Positions 24,496 to 33,622 of a stretch of DNA of 64,000 nucleotides are shown one piece after another (positions within the stretch are counted from its first letter, which is position 1; every line of letters starts with the position of its first letter). The notes under the pieces are model-generated. The model was not told the origin of the DNA. It ran no database searches and worked only from the letters and a program-made list of their open reading frames with translations. A program made the position numbers and the translations under genes. The DNA is from Pseudomonas sp. ATCC PTA-122608 (lineage in GTDB: Bacteria > Pseudomonadota > Gammaproteobacteria > Pseudomonadales > Pseudomonadaceae). The stretch lies in the NCBI RefSeq assembly GCF_001952855.1, contig NZ_LPNO01000006.1, positions 250,780-314,779 on the forward strand. Reading direction: 5' to 3'.

Positions 24496-25935
24496 ATGCG
24501 CGAGAAGTCGTCAGTCGACAGCCTGTTTTTGACCCGGGCCGGTTTTATTGAGTTTTTCGTTGTTTTCGTAAAGTTGATGCACGGTCTCACCGCCGTTTTG
24601 CCAGCGCTGATCCTCGTGTTTTATCCAGAACCGATGGCCTCCGAGTTGCGCGCGCACTTTCTCGGCTTGCTGCTGTTCTTCGCGATCCTGACGATTATTC
24701 TGTTCCAGGCCATGGGGGTTTACTCCGAGGAGTTGTTCAGCAACCGCCTGCGGTTTCGCACCATGCTGGTGGCCTGGTCTTCGGCGTTTTGCATCCTGCT
24801 GTTCATGTACCAGATTCTGCTGATGTTCCCGCAGTTGAGCCCGCGCAACCTGGCGTTCTGGTTTGTCGCCAGCCTCGCGTTGTTCGGGCTGGAGCGGATC
24901 GTGATGCTGCGTCTGTTCCGCAACCTGATGGCCAACGGCAAATACTTGCAGCGTACGGTGATCCTTGGCTTCACCGACACCGCCGTGCACGTGGCCGACC
25001 ACTTGCAACGCAACGGTGATATCCGCTCCGGCCTGATCGGTTTTATCGACGATCGCACCGAGCGCATCCCCAAGGAATTGAGCAACCTGCCGCTGCTGGG
25101 CAATACCCGCGACCTGGAAAAACTGATCCGCTCCGAGCAGGTCAACCAAGTGATGATCACCCTGCCCTGGGCCGCCGAGCAGCGGATTAACGGGTTGGTG
25201 AAGCGCCTGCGGCAGATGTCGGTCAACGTGATGCTGGTGCCCGACATGGCCGCCCTGCGTTATGGCCACAGCCGCATCACCGATGTCGGCGGCATCCTGA
25301 TGTTCAACACCTCCCATGTGCCGCTGCGGGGTTGGTCGCCGTTTATCAAACGCTGCGAAGACCTGATTCTGGCGACCCTTGGCCTGGTGGCGTTGTCGCC
25401 GCTCATGCTGATCACGGCGATTGCCATCAAGCTCGACTCCAAGGGCCCGGTGCTGTTTCGCCAGAACCGTTTTGGCTACAACGACAACGTGATTCGGGTG
25501 TTCAAGTTCCGCTCGATGTACGCCGAGATGAGCGACTTCAACGCCGACCGCCAGACCACCCGCGGCGACCCGCGCATCACCCGCGTGGGCCGGATCATTC
25601 GCAAGACCAGCATCGATGAGCTGCCGCAGTTGTTCAACGTGCTGCTGGGCAACATGTCGATGGTCGGCCCGCGCCCCCACGCCACCGCGACCAAGGCCGC
25701 CGGCGTGCCCTACGAAGTCGCCGTCAGCGAGTACAGCTCGCGGCACCGGGTGAAACCGGGCATCACGGGCTGGGCGCAAATCAACGGCTATCGTGGTGAA
25801 ACCGACACCCTGTTCAAGATTCAGAAACGCGTTGAGTACGACCTGGAATACATCTCGAAGTGGTCGGTGTGGTTCGACTTGTACATCGTTTTCATGACGG
25901 TCCCAGCCGTCCTTTCGACCAAGGAAGTCTATTGA
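24496..25935 (+). CDS. pslA: PslA: polyprenyl-phosphate sugar-1-phosphate transferase
   Basis: The 479-residue protein starts Psl repeat-unit assembly by moving a sugar phosphate from a nucleotide sugar to undecaprenyl phosphate. It has four or five N-terminal membrane helices (about residues 15-140), a Rossmann-like CoA-binding-type domain (about 150-255) and the C-terminal bacterial sugar transferase domain (about 284-479) with FRSM, GDPRITRVG, SIDELPQLFNVLLG and MVGPRPHA. The ATG at 24496 is chosen for its GAGGG eight bases upstream; in-frame ATGs at 24448 and 24481 are weaker. It heads the psl operon; its stop overlaps the pslB start by one base. Confidence 0.92.
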   Translation: MREKSSVDSLFLTRAGFIEFFVVFVKLMHGLTAVLPALILVFYPEPMASELRAHFLGLLLFFAILTIILFQAMGVYSEELFSNRLRFRTMLVAWSSAFCILLFMYQILLMFPQLSPRNLAFWFVASLALFGLERIVMLRLFRNLMANGKYLQRTVILGFTDTAVHVADHLQRNGDIRSGLIGFIDDRTERIPKELSNLPLLGNTRDLEKLIRSEQVNQVMITLPWAAEQRINGLVKRLRQMSVNVMLVPDMAALRYGHSRITDVGGILMFNTSHVPLRGWSPFIKRCEDLILATLGLVALSPLMLITAIAIKLDSKGPVLFRQNRFGYNDNVIRVFKFRSMYAEMSDFNADRQTTRGDPRITRVGRIIRKTSIDELPQLFNVLLGNMSMVGPRPHATATKAAGVPYEVAVSEYSSRHRVKPGITGWAQINGYRGETDTLFKIQKRVEYDLEYISKWSVWFDLYIVFMTVPAVLSTKEVY

Positions 25936-27395
25936 TGAACACCCTCAACGGCTTGATTCCCTGCATTATTTCCGGTGGCTCGGGCACCCGGCTGTGGCCG
26001 GTGTCGCGACAGAACATGCCCAAGCCCTTCATGCGCATGCGTGACGACCAGAGCCTGTTGCAGAAGACCTTCCTGCGGGCCAGTCACTTGCCGGGCGTGG
26101 AAAGCGTGCTGACGGTGACCAACCGCGAGATGCTGTTTCGCACCCTCGATGACTACCGTGTGGTCAACAAGACCCACCTGGCCCTCGACCTGCTGCTGGA
26201 GCCATTCGGGCGCAACACCGCCGCTGCGATCGCCGTGGCCGCCCTGCACGTGCAGGAGAATTTCGGCGGCGAGGCGCAGTTGCTGGTGATGCCCGCCGAC
26301 CACCTGATTATTGATGAAAGCGCCTTCGCCGATGCCGTCACCCAGGCCCGCGAACTGGCAGAGGCCGGCTACCTGGTGACTTTCGGCATCCAGCCCGACC
26401 ACCCTGAAACCGGCTTCGGCTATATCGAACAAGGCGATGCACTGGGCCAGGGTTTCCGGGTCAAGCGTTTCGTCGAGAAGCCCGACCTGGCCACCGCCCA
26501 GGGTTATCTGGACGGCGGCAAGCACCTGTGGAATGCCGGGATGTTCTGCTTCAAGGCGGGCACCTTGCTCGACGAGCTTGCGCTGCACGCCCCTGCCGTA
26601 CTGGACGCCGCGAAAGCCGCCCTCGACCACAGCCACAGCCTGAATAACAACAACTGCCGCCAGCGCGAATTGAACGCTGAAGGCTTCGGGTCGGCGCCGG
26701 ATATCTCGATCGACGTGGCGCTGATGGAAAAATCCGCGCAAGTGGCCGTGGTGCCCTGCGACATCGGCTGGAGTGATATCGGTTCCTGGGACGCAGTGCG
26801 CCAGCTCACCCCGAGCGACGCCAATGGCAACCAAATCAACGGTGAAGCGATCCTGCACGACGTGCACAACTGCTACATCGACTCGCCCAAGCGCGTATTG
26901 GGCGCCGTGGGCGTGAGTGACCTGATCATCGTCGACACCCCGGACGCGATCCTGATTGCCGACGCCAACCGCAGCCAGGACGTGCGCTACATCGTCGCCG
27001 AGCTCAAGCGCCAGAACCATCCGGCCTTCAGCCTGCACCGCACCGTTACCCGGCCGTGGGGCACCTACACCGTGCTGGAAGAAAGCAGCCGCTTCAAGAT
27101 CAAGCGCATCGTGGTCAAGCCACGCGCCTCGCTGTCGTTGCAGATGCACCATCACCGCAGCGAACACTGGGTAGTGGTCAGCGGCGCGGCGATGATTACC
27201 AACGGCGACCGTGAATTCCTGATCAACGCCAACGAGTCCACCTACATTCCGGCCGGGCACAAACACCGTTTGACCAACCCCGGCATCATCGACCTGGTGA
27301 TGATCGAAGTGCAGAGCGGCGAGTACCTGGGGGAAGACGACATCGTGCGCTTTGACGACATTTACGGCCGGGCTCCGGCCGAAGTGAAAAGCTGA
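25935..27395 (+). CDS. pslB: PslB: mannose-1-phosphate guanylyltransferase / mannose-6-phosphate isomerase
   Basis: This 486-residue cytoplasmic enzyme supplies GDP-mannose. The N-terminal nucleotidyltransferase domain has the signature GGSGTRLWPVSR (residues 14-25) with Lys30 in NMPKPF. The C-terminal cupin domain of type II phosphomannose isomerases has KPRASLSLQMHHHRSEHW and IPAGHKHRL with metal-binding histidines. AAGGAAG precedes the start. Overlaps of one base with both pslA and pslC show translational coupling. Paralogues such as AlgA make the same product in this genus. Confidence 0.95.
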   Translation: MNTLNGLIPCIISGGSGTRLWPVSRQNMPKPFMRMRDDQSLLQKTFLRASHLPGVESVLTVTNREMLFRTLDDYRVVNKTHLALDLLLEPFGRNTAAAIAVAALHVQENFGGEAQLLVMPADHLIIDESAFADAVTQARELAEAGYLVTFGIQPDHPETGFGYIEQGDALGQGFRVKRFVEKPDLATAQGYLDGGKHLWNAGMFCFKAGTLLDELALHAPAVLDAAKAALDHSHSLNNNNCRQRELNAEGFGSAPDISIDVALMEKSAQVAVVPCDIGWSDIGSWDAVRQLTPSDANGNQINGEAILHDVHNCYIDSPKRVLGAVGVSDLIIVDTPDAILIADANRSQDVRYIVAELKRQNHPAFSLHRTVTRPWGTYTVLEESSRFKIKRIVVKPRASLSLQMHHHRSEHWVVVSGAAMITNGDREFLINANESTYIPAGHKHRLTNPGIIDLVMIEVQSGEYLGEDDIVRFDDIYGRAPAEVKS

Positions 27396-28306
27396 TGCGA
27401 ACCGCCCTGATCATCCCGACCCGCAACGCGGCCAGCCACCTCGACAGGCTGCTGCCGGCGCTGCGCATGCAAACCCTGCAACCGGACGAAACCCTGGTGG
27501 TGGACAGCGCCTCCAGCGATGACACCGTGGCGCGTTTTCGCGAGTTCGGCGTACGGGTCGAAGTGATCGATGCCAAGGATTTCAACCATGGCGGCACGCG
27601 CCGCTGGGCCAGCGAGCAAGTCGACGGCGACGCGCTGATCGTGATGACTCAGGATGCGATCCCTGCCGAACCCGAGACCTTCGCCAACCTGGTGGGCGAG
27701 CTGCAACTGGACCCGCTCAACGGCGTTGCGTATGGCCGCCAACTGCCGCACCCGGATGCCGGTGTGCTGGGCGCCCAGTCACGTCACTTCAACTACCCGC
27801 CGCAAAGCCGCAGCAAAAGCCTGGCAGATGCGCCGGAGTTGGGGATCAAGACCTGCTTCAGTTCGGATTCTTTTTCGGTGTACCGGCGCAGCGCCCTGCA
27901 AGCCGTCGGTGGCTTCCCCGCGGATGTGATCGGCAGCGAGGACGCCTACGTCGCCGCCCGCATGCTGCTGGAAGGCTACAAGGTGCGCTACGCCGCCACC
28001 GCGCTGGTCTATCACTCCCACGATTACCGTCTCATGGATGAGTTTCACCGCTACTTCGACATTGGCGTTTTCTACGGCCGTGAGCCGTGGATCCGCCAGG
28101 CTTTTGGCGATGCCGGCGGTGAAGGTAAACGCTATGTACTGGCTGAGCTTCGAGCATTACGCGAAGCCGGTGCATTGCACCGCGTACCCGAAGTACTGGT
28201 GCGCAGCGCGTTCAAATTGCTCGGCTACCGGCTGGGCCATCTGGAGCGCCAGCTCCCCCTCGCCCTCAAGCGGCGCATCAGCATGTTCCCCGGTTATTGG
28301 AGGTGA
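27395..28306 (+). CDS. pslC: PslC: GT2-family glycosyltransferase
   Basis: The 303-residue protein has the GT-A fold of family 2: LIIPTRNAASHLDRLLPAL at the N-terminus, VVDSASSDDT for the nucleotide-binding aspartates, MTQDAIP as the DxD-like segment and a later GSEDAYVAARMLLEGYKV acceptor motif. It resembles rhamnosyl- or glucosyltransferases of polysaccharide assembly and likely adds one sugar of the Psl repeat at the cytoplasmic membrane face. Its start overlaps the pslB stop. Confidence 0.9.
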   Translation: MRTALIIPTRNAASHLDRLLPALRMQTLQPDETLVVDSASSDDTVARFREFGVRVEVIDAKDFNHGGTRRWASEQVDGDALIVMTQDAIPAEPETFANLVGELQLDPLNGVAYGRQLPHPDAGVLGAQSRHFNYPPQSRSKSLADAPELGIKTCFSSDSFSVYRRSALQAVGGFPADVIGSEDAYVAARMLLEGYKVRYAATALVYHSHDYRLMDEFHRYFDIGVFYGREPWIRQAFGDAGGEGKRYVLAELRALREAGALHRVPEVLVRSAFKLLGYRLGHLERQLPLALKRRISMFPGYWR

Positions 28307-28311
28307 GCATC

Positions 28312-29100
28312 ATGACCTACAGGAAGACCCTTTTGATGAAACGAACCTTGCTCGTCCTGGCCATGATGGCATTGGCCGCCTGCAATACGCCCGCGCGGAT
28401 CGTCGCGCCCGATGGCAAGACCGTGAACGAGGGCAAGCAGGCCCTCGATCGCATGGCCCAGTTGCCGCCGGCGGTGGAGCGGATCCGCATCGGCGACCAG
28501 CTGCGGATCGTCCGCGATGCCGGGGAAATGCCGACCCTCTCGGCGTTCAACGTCAGCACGATTTATGAGCTGACGCTGTACACCGTGCAGAACGACGGCA
28601 AGATCAACTACCCCTTCCTGGGCCCGATCCAGGTGGCGCGGCGCACGCCGGCGGAAGTCGCCGCCGAGCTGAGCCAGAAACTCGCACCGGTGTATCGCGA
28701 GCCTCGGGTCACGGTGAATATCAACCAGGCGCCGGGTAACACGGTGATCGTCGGCGGCGCGGTGTTCAACCCGTCGGCGATCTCCATCGCCACGGCCCCG
28801 ACCATGGAGCAGGCGATTCTCGGTGCCGGCGGCGTCAGCCCGGTGGGCAACGCGAGCATGGTCGCCCTGCTGCGTGAAGATGGCCAAGGTATCTATCACG
28901 CTTACTTCCTGGATTTCAGCCAGTACCTGAAGAACGGCGCACTGGGCCGCAAGCCCGTGGCGCTGCAACGCGGTGACGTGGTGTTTGTACCCAAGTCCAA
29001 CGTCGGCGAACGGATCCAAGGCGTGGACACTTACCTGAACCAGCTGATTCCCTTCACCAAATCCATTGGTGTGGGCTACAGCTACACCACGAACCACTAA
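28312..29100 (+). CDS. pslD: PslD: outer-membrane polysaccharide export lipoprotein
   Basis: This 262-residue protein is a Wza/OPX-type export protein. The lipoprotein signal ends at LAAC, and the polysaccharide-export domain begins near VERIRIGDQLRIV and includes NDGKINYPFLGPIQV, followed by an SLBB-like segment with NTVIVGGAVFNPSAI. The ATG at 28312 has GGAGG eight bases upstream. An internal ATG at 28336 (MKRTLLVL) is an alternative giving a more typical signal peptide. It works with PslE to carry Psl across the envelope. Confidence 0.93.
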   Translation: MTYRKTLLMKRTLLVLAMMALAACNTPARIVAPDGKTVNEGKQALDRMAQLPPAVERIRIGDQLRIVRDAGEMPTLSAFNVSTIYELTLYTVQNDGKINYPFLGPIQVARRTPAEVAAELSQKLAPVYREPRVTVNINQAPGNTVIVGGAVFNPSAISIATAPTMEQAILGAGGVSPVGNASMVALLREDGQGIYHAYFLDFSQYLKNGALGRKPVALQRGDVVFVPKSNVGERIQGVDTYLNQLIPFTKSIGVGYSYTTNH

Positions 29101-29114
29101 AGGAGCGACATCCC

Positions 29115-31106
29115 ATGATCGAGATCCGTTCTTTTCGTGATCTTCTGCGCCTGTTCTTCATCTTCAAGCACGAGTTCAAACTGGCGGCGATTGCCGCGCT
29201 GGTGATCATTTTGCTGGGGGCGTTCCTGCTGCCGGCCAAGTATGAATCCACCGCGCGGTTGCTGGTAAAACCGGGCCGTGACTCGACGATGCCGATCGAG
29301 GTCAACAACCGTCAGCCGATCGTCATGCCGAGCACTCAGCGCGACCCGATTGTCGACGAAGAGCGCTTGCTGACCGGGCGCCCCATCGTACGTGCCGTGG
29401 CCGAGCATTACCTGGAGGTGATGGACAAGATGCAGCCGCCGGAAGGCGTGTGGAAACGCACCAAGTGGTACGTCAAAAAAGGCATCAGCGCCGTGTTTGA
29501 CGGTGTGCGAGTGGTGCTGGAAACCGTTGGCATCGTCGAAGAAACCACCCCGGTGGAACGCCTGGCGAAAAGCCTGGAGAAAAACTTCGAAGTGACCCAC
29601 GCCGTCGGCTCTACGGTGATGGACATCAGCTTCCGTTGGGATGATCCGCAGATCGCCCAGGCGGTGGTCAAGGATTGGGTCGAGACGTACATCGACGAGC
29701 GCACCCAAGCGTTGGGCCGCAAGAGCCTGTACGCGTTCTATGAAGGCCAGGTGTCTTCAAGCGCTGCCCAGATCAAGAGCTACAAGGACCAGATCCTCAC
29801 GCACTTGAACGAGATCGGCGCATCGAGCATCACTGACCGTCTGGAAGACTTGTCCGAGCGGATCAACGTGCTGCGTGGCGAAGTGTTCAACTCCACCCGC
29901 CTGATTGCCTCGTCTGACAGCGCCATCGAAAGCACCCGTAATCAACTCAAAGGCCAGCCCAAAGAGGTGACCACGGTTCGCCAGATCGCGTTGAACCCGC
30001 AGCAACAAGACTTGCGTCGCCTGCTGAACCAGAAGCTCCTGGAAAAAGCCGACATGATGCGTACCTACACGGATAACGCGCCACCGGTCAAAGCCCTGGA
30101 TGCCTCGATCCGTGCCATGCAGGCCCAGGTCGCCGGTGAAAGCGACACCGTGCAAAGCTCGGAAAACCGTGCGCCAAACACCCTGGAAATCCACTTGCAA
30201 CGGGTGCTGCTGGATGAAACCAGCAACAACCTGGCGCTGCGCACACAACTGACGCAACAGCAAAAGCAACTGACAGAGCTGGAAGCCCAACGCAAGGACG
30301 CCCTGGCCATTGAGCCGGAACTGGCGCGCCTGGCCCGTGAGCTGAACGGCACCGAGAAAAACTACGCGCTGTATGTCGACAGCCTGGAGAAATCGCGGAT
30401 CGACCGTGAACTGGACAAGAGCCAAATCAGTAACATCGCGGTGATCGAAGAAGCCACCCTTAACCCTGGGCGCGTCTTCCCGAAAACCCTGTTGATGCTG
30501 TTGCTGGCGATCCCGTTCTCCATCGTGGTCGGGCTGCTGGTGATCTACCTGTGCTACCTGCTGGATCAACGGATCCACGACGGCGGCCTGGTGGAAGGCA
30601 AATTCGGCCTGCCGCTGTGGACCACGCTGCCGGAGCTGGACACCAGCACCGCGCAAAGCACCAACGCCTTCAACGCGAGCATTTATCGCCTGTATGGCTT
30701 GCTGCCGCTGGAGCGTATTGCCGAGCAGGGCCTGACCCTGGGGCTGACCTCCGCGCGACACGGTGAAGGGGTGAGTTTTATCGTCGAGCAGTTGCGCCAG
30801 TTGCTGGAAGAGAATGACGTGCGGGTACGGGTCGGCGGGATTGAGCCGGCGGTTCCGGGCCAAGTGGTGTTGCTGGATGCCTCGGCGCTGCTGGACAACC
30901 GTGACGCGTTCATCAACCTGCGCCGTGCCGACCTGATTGCGCTGGTCGTAGAAGCGCAAAAAAGCACGGTACCGGTGGTGGAACATGCACTGTCGATCCT
31001 CACCACGGCGTTCGGCAAGGTCGATGGCATCATCATCAACCGCCGCAAGTTCGAGGTGCCGGTCAAGGTGCTGAAAACCATCGCCAAATACCGGGGTTCG
31101 TTCTGA
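29115..31106 (+). CDS. pslE: PslE: Wzc-like polysaccharide co-polymerase without kinase motif
   Basis: The 663-residue inner-membrane protein has membrane helices at about 21-40 and 457-482 around a large periplasmic Wzz/GNVR-type domain with coiled coils (about 210-430). The C-terminal cytoplasmic domain resembles the ATPase of tyrosine-kinase co-polymerases, but the P-loop reads HGEGVSF (549-555), so the lysine of GEGKS/T is missing, and no tyrosine-rich tail follows. It thus probably sets chain length or gates export without being a kinase. AAGGAG precedes the start, and it overlaps pslF by one base. Confidence 0.93.
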   Translation: MIEIRSFRDLLRLFFIFKHEFKLAAIAALVIILLGAFLLPAKYESTARLLVKPGRDSTMPIEVNNRQPIVMPSTQRDPIVDEERLLTGRPIVRAVAEHYLEVMDKMQPPEGVWKRTKWYVKKGISAVFDGVRVVLETVGIVEETTPVERLAKSLEKNFEVTHAVGSTVMDISFRWDDPQIAQAVVKDWVETYIDERTQALGRKSLYAFYEGQVSSSAAQIKSYKDQILTHLNEIGASSITDRLEDLSERINVLRGEVFNSTRLIASSDSAIESTRNQLKGQPKEVTTVRQIALNPQQQDLRRLLNQKLLEKADMMRTYTDNAPPVKALDASIRAMQAQVAGESDTVQSSENRAPNTLEIHLQRVLLDETSNNLALRTQLTQQQKQLTELEAQRKDALAIEPELARLARELNGTEKNYALYVDSLEKSRIDRELDKSQISNIAVIEEATLNPGRVFPKTLLMLLLAIPFSIVVGLLVIYLCYLLDQRIHDGGLVEGKFGLPLWTTLPELDTSTAQSTNAFNASIYRLYGLLPLERIAEQGLTLGLTSARHGEGVSFIVEQLRQLLEENDVRVRVGGIEPAVPGQVVLLDASALLDNRDAFINLRRADLIALVVEAQKSTVPVVEHALSILTTAFGKVDGIIINRRKFEVPVKVLKTIAKYRGSF

Positions 31107-32296
31107 TGCGCATCGCCCTGCTCGCTCCCCTGCCGCCGGAAAAGAATGGGATCGCCGACTACGCGAACCATTTCAAGACGGCACTGGAGCAACTGGGCGT
31201 CGAGGTGGCTACGCCCTTGACGGGCGTGGTCAGCAGCACGGCGTCGATCAAACAGGCGATTGCCGGTTTCGATTGGCAGAGTGTTGACCTGGTCCACGCC
31301 GAGCTGGGCGGTGGGCGCCTGGGGGAGTTTTTGGCCCTGCGCGAATTGCGCAAGGCCTACCCTGCGCTGCCACTGACTGCCACGGTGCATGACCCGGAAC
31401 GCATGGTCTGGCGGCGCGAGCAATTGCCCTTTCCGCTGAACCTGCTGGAATCCTTGCCCAGCCCATTGCCGCAAGCGGCGGTGGTGCTGGCCGATCCCTT
31501 GACCCTGCGCGAAGAACGCCACGTCGCCAAGGGCCTGACCCGGCTGGTGACCCTCACCCGCCTGGGCGCCGACTGCCTGACGGCGCGCATGCAATTGCCC
31601 GCCTGCAAGGTGGCGGTGATCAACCACGCCAACCTGGATATCCCGCCCGTGGCCTTGCCGCCACTGGACACGCTGCACCTGCTGTATTTTGGTTTTATCT
31701 ACCGTGGCAAAGGCATCGAAGACCTGTTGCAGGCCCTGGCCGCCGTCTTTGAAAAAGCCCCCGAATTGCGTGACCGTGTGCGCCTGACCCTGGCCGGTGG
31801 CACTGCCGCCGAAATGGCGTTTGGCGCGGGCGGCAATTACCTGGAGCAGTTGAACAGCCAGATCGCCGAACTCGGCCTGGCCGGCTCCATCGACTGGCGG
31901 CTGAATTTGCCGGCCAGCGACATCCCGCAGACGATCCAGGCGCACCATGTGATGGTGCTGCCGTATCGCGAATCGAAAAAGCTCGGCCTGTTGGGCCGCC
32001 AGCGCGGCACCAGCGGTGCCTTGTCGTGGGCTGCCGCCTGCGGGCGCGGCGCGATCACCTCCGATGCCCGGGCGTTTGCCGAAGAAGTCGCCAGCGGCAA
32101 TGGCGCCATCTATCCGCAAGGCGATGTAGCCGCCTTGAGCGAGCAACTGCTGCTGCTCGCACGCAATCCGCAAATGGCCAGGGACTGGGCCGAGCGCGCC
32201 GCCGCGATTGGTCGTGAACGCCTGTGGCCGTTGACCGCGCAGAAGTTCGCGAAGCTGTTTAGTGAAGCCATTGCAGGAGGCAACCATGGCACGTAA
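31106..32296 (+). CDS. pslF: PslF: GT4-family glycosyltransferase
   Basis: The 396-residue protein has the two Rossmann domains of GT-B family 4 enzymes. ALLAPLPPEKNGIADYANHF is the N-terminal loop and HLLYFGFIYRGKGIEDLLQAL opens the C-terminal donor domain. GAISWAAACG-like sequence (TSGALSWAAACGRGAI) replaces the usual EPFGxxxxEA box. It probably adds a mannose, glucose or rhamnose to the lipid-linked repeat. It starts within the pslE stop and overlaps pslG by 11 bases. Confidence 0.9.
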   Translation: MRIALLAPLPPEKNGIADYANHFKTALEQLGVEVATPLTGVVSSTASIKQAIAGFDWQSVDLVHAELGGGRLGEFLALRELRKAYPALPLTATVHDPERMVWRREQLPFPLNLLESLPSPLPQAAVVLADPLTLREERHVAKGLTRLVTLTRLGADCLTARMQLPACKVAVINHANLDIPPVALPPLDTLHLLYFGFIYRGKGIEDLLQALAAVFEKAPELRDRVRLTLAGGTAAEMAFGAGGNYLEQLNSQIAELGLAGSIDWRLNLPASDIPQTIQAHHVMVLPYRESKKLGLLGRQRGTSGALSWAAACGRGAITSDARAFAEEVASGNGAIYPQGDVAALSEQLLLLARNPQMARDWAERAAAIGRERLWPLTAQKFAKLFSEAIAGGNHGT

Positions 32297-33614
32297 ACGG
32301 ACTTACCTGGCGACCCTCGCGATCGTCGCCGCACTGGGCCTGACCGCCTTTCTCTGGGGCCGCCCGGCGGATGCCGAGAGTCATGTGCTCAAGGGCAGCA
32401 AAGAGATCGTATGGAAAGATTTTCTGGGGGTGAACGCGCAGTTCCTGTGGTTCAGCCCCGAGCGTTATCAGAAGCAGATCGACCGCCTCAAGGCCCTGGG
32501 CCTGGAATGGGTGCGCCTGGACCTGCACTGGGACCAGCTGGAAACCGCCGAGAACCAGTACAACGTCGCGACCCTCGATGAGCTGGTGAACAAGCTGCAG
32601 CAGAACCAGATCAAGTCGGTGTTCTACCTGGTGGGCTCGGCGAAGTTCGCCACCACCGCGCCGGCCTCTTCGCCCTACCAGGACCAGTTCCCGCCCAAGG
32701 ACCCGGGCATCTTCGCCAACCGCATGGCATTGCTGGCCCAGCGTTACCCCAGCGTGGACGCATGGCAGGTGTGGAACGAGCCGAACCTGTTGGGTTTCTG
32801 GCGCCCCGTCGCCGACCCGGCCGGCTATGCGAACCTCTTGCAAGTCACCGCAGCCGCGCTGCGGGTGGTGAACCCGAACAAACCGGTGGTGACCGCCGGC
32901 ATGGCGTTCTTCAGCGAAATGCCCAACGGCCAGAATATGCTCGACGGGCTGCTGCAACTGGGCCTGCCAAGCCTGAACACCGTGGTGTCTTATCACCCCT
33001 ACACCCAATTGCCCGAAGGCAACGACCCCTCGAACCTGGACTTTGTCGCCAAAACCAGCGCGTTCAACCAGAAACTGCGGGCCGCCGGGGTCAAAACCCT
33101 GTGGAGCACCGAGTGGGGCTGGTCGACCTATAAAGGCCCGAAAGAGCTGCAGGACTTCATCACGCCTCAAGGCCAGGCCGACTACATCGTGCGCCGCATC
33201 GCACTGATGAGCGCGCTGGATTTTGACAAGATTTTCCTGTTCACCCTGAGTGACCTGGACCAGCGCGCCAGCGTGCGCGACCAGAGTTATGGCTTGCTCG
33301 ACATCGACACCAATCCCAAGCCGTCGTATACCGCCTTGAAGAATTTCCTGCAGGTGAGCGGGCCCAAATTGACCCCGGGCGATCCGCCCACCGCCGACCA
33401 ATTGCCCGACGGTCTGTTCAGCATCGGCTGGACCCGTGCCGATGGGCGCAAGGTCTGGTTCTTCTGGTCGGCCCGTGGCGGCAACGCGCACTTGCCGGGC
33501 ATGACCACCGCCACCTTGTACGACCCATTGCGCAGCACCGAAACACCGTTGAGTGGCACCAATGGACTGGATGTACCGGTCAAGCCCAACCTGCAAATTC
33601 TGTTATGGGATTGA
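32286..33614 (+). CDS. pslG: PslG: periplasmic GH39-like glycoside hydrolase
   Basis: The 442-residue protein is the Psl-cleaving glycosidase. An N-terminal hydrophobic segment (TYLATLAIVAALGLTAFLWG) acts as signal or membrane anchor. The TIM-barrel has Glu165 in WNEPN and Glu276 in STEWGW, matching in number the catalytic pair of P. aeruginosa PslG. It trims polymer during biosynthesis and its catalytic domain can disperse biofilm in P. aeruginosa. The ATG at 32286 with GCAGGAGG is chosen over an earlier in-frame codon at 32262. Confidence 0.95.
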   Translation: MARKRTYLATLAIVAALGLTAFLWGRPADAESHVLKGSKEIVWKDFLGVNAQFLWFSPERYQKQIDRLKALGLEWVRLDLHWDQLETAENQYNVATLDELVNKLQQNQIKSVFYLVGSAKFATTAPASSPYQDQFPPKDPGIFANRMALLAQRYPSVDAWQVWNEPNLLGFWRPVADPAGYANLLQVTAAALRVVNPNKPVVTAGMAFFSEMPNGQNMLDGLLQLGLPSLNTVVSYHPYTQLPEGNDPSNLDFVAKTSAFNQKLRAAGVKTLWSTEWGWSTYKGPKELQDFITPQGQADYIVRRIALMSALDFDKIFLFTLSDLDQRASVRDQSYGLLDIDTNPKPSYTALKNFLQVSGPKLTPGDPPTADQLPDGLFSIGWTRADGRKVWFFWSARGGNAHLPGMTTATLYDPLRSTETPLSGTNGLDVPVKPNLQILLWD

Positions 33615-33622
33615 AGCCACCC

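Noticed and set aside
29757..30986. 409-codon minus-strand frame opposite pslE
   Set aside because: Antisense to a well conserved psl gene, with low-complexity shadow composition and no ribosome site.
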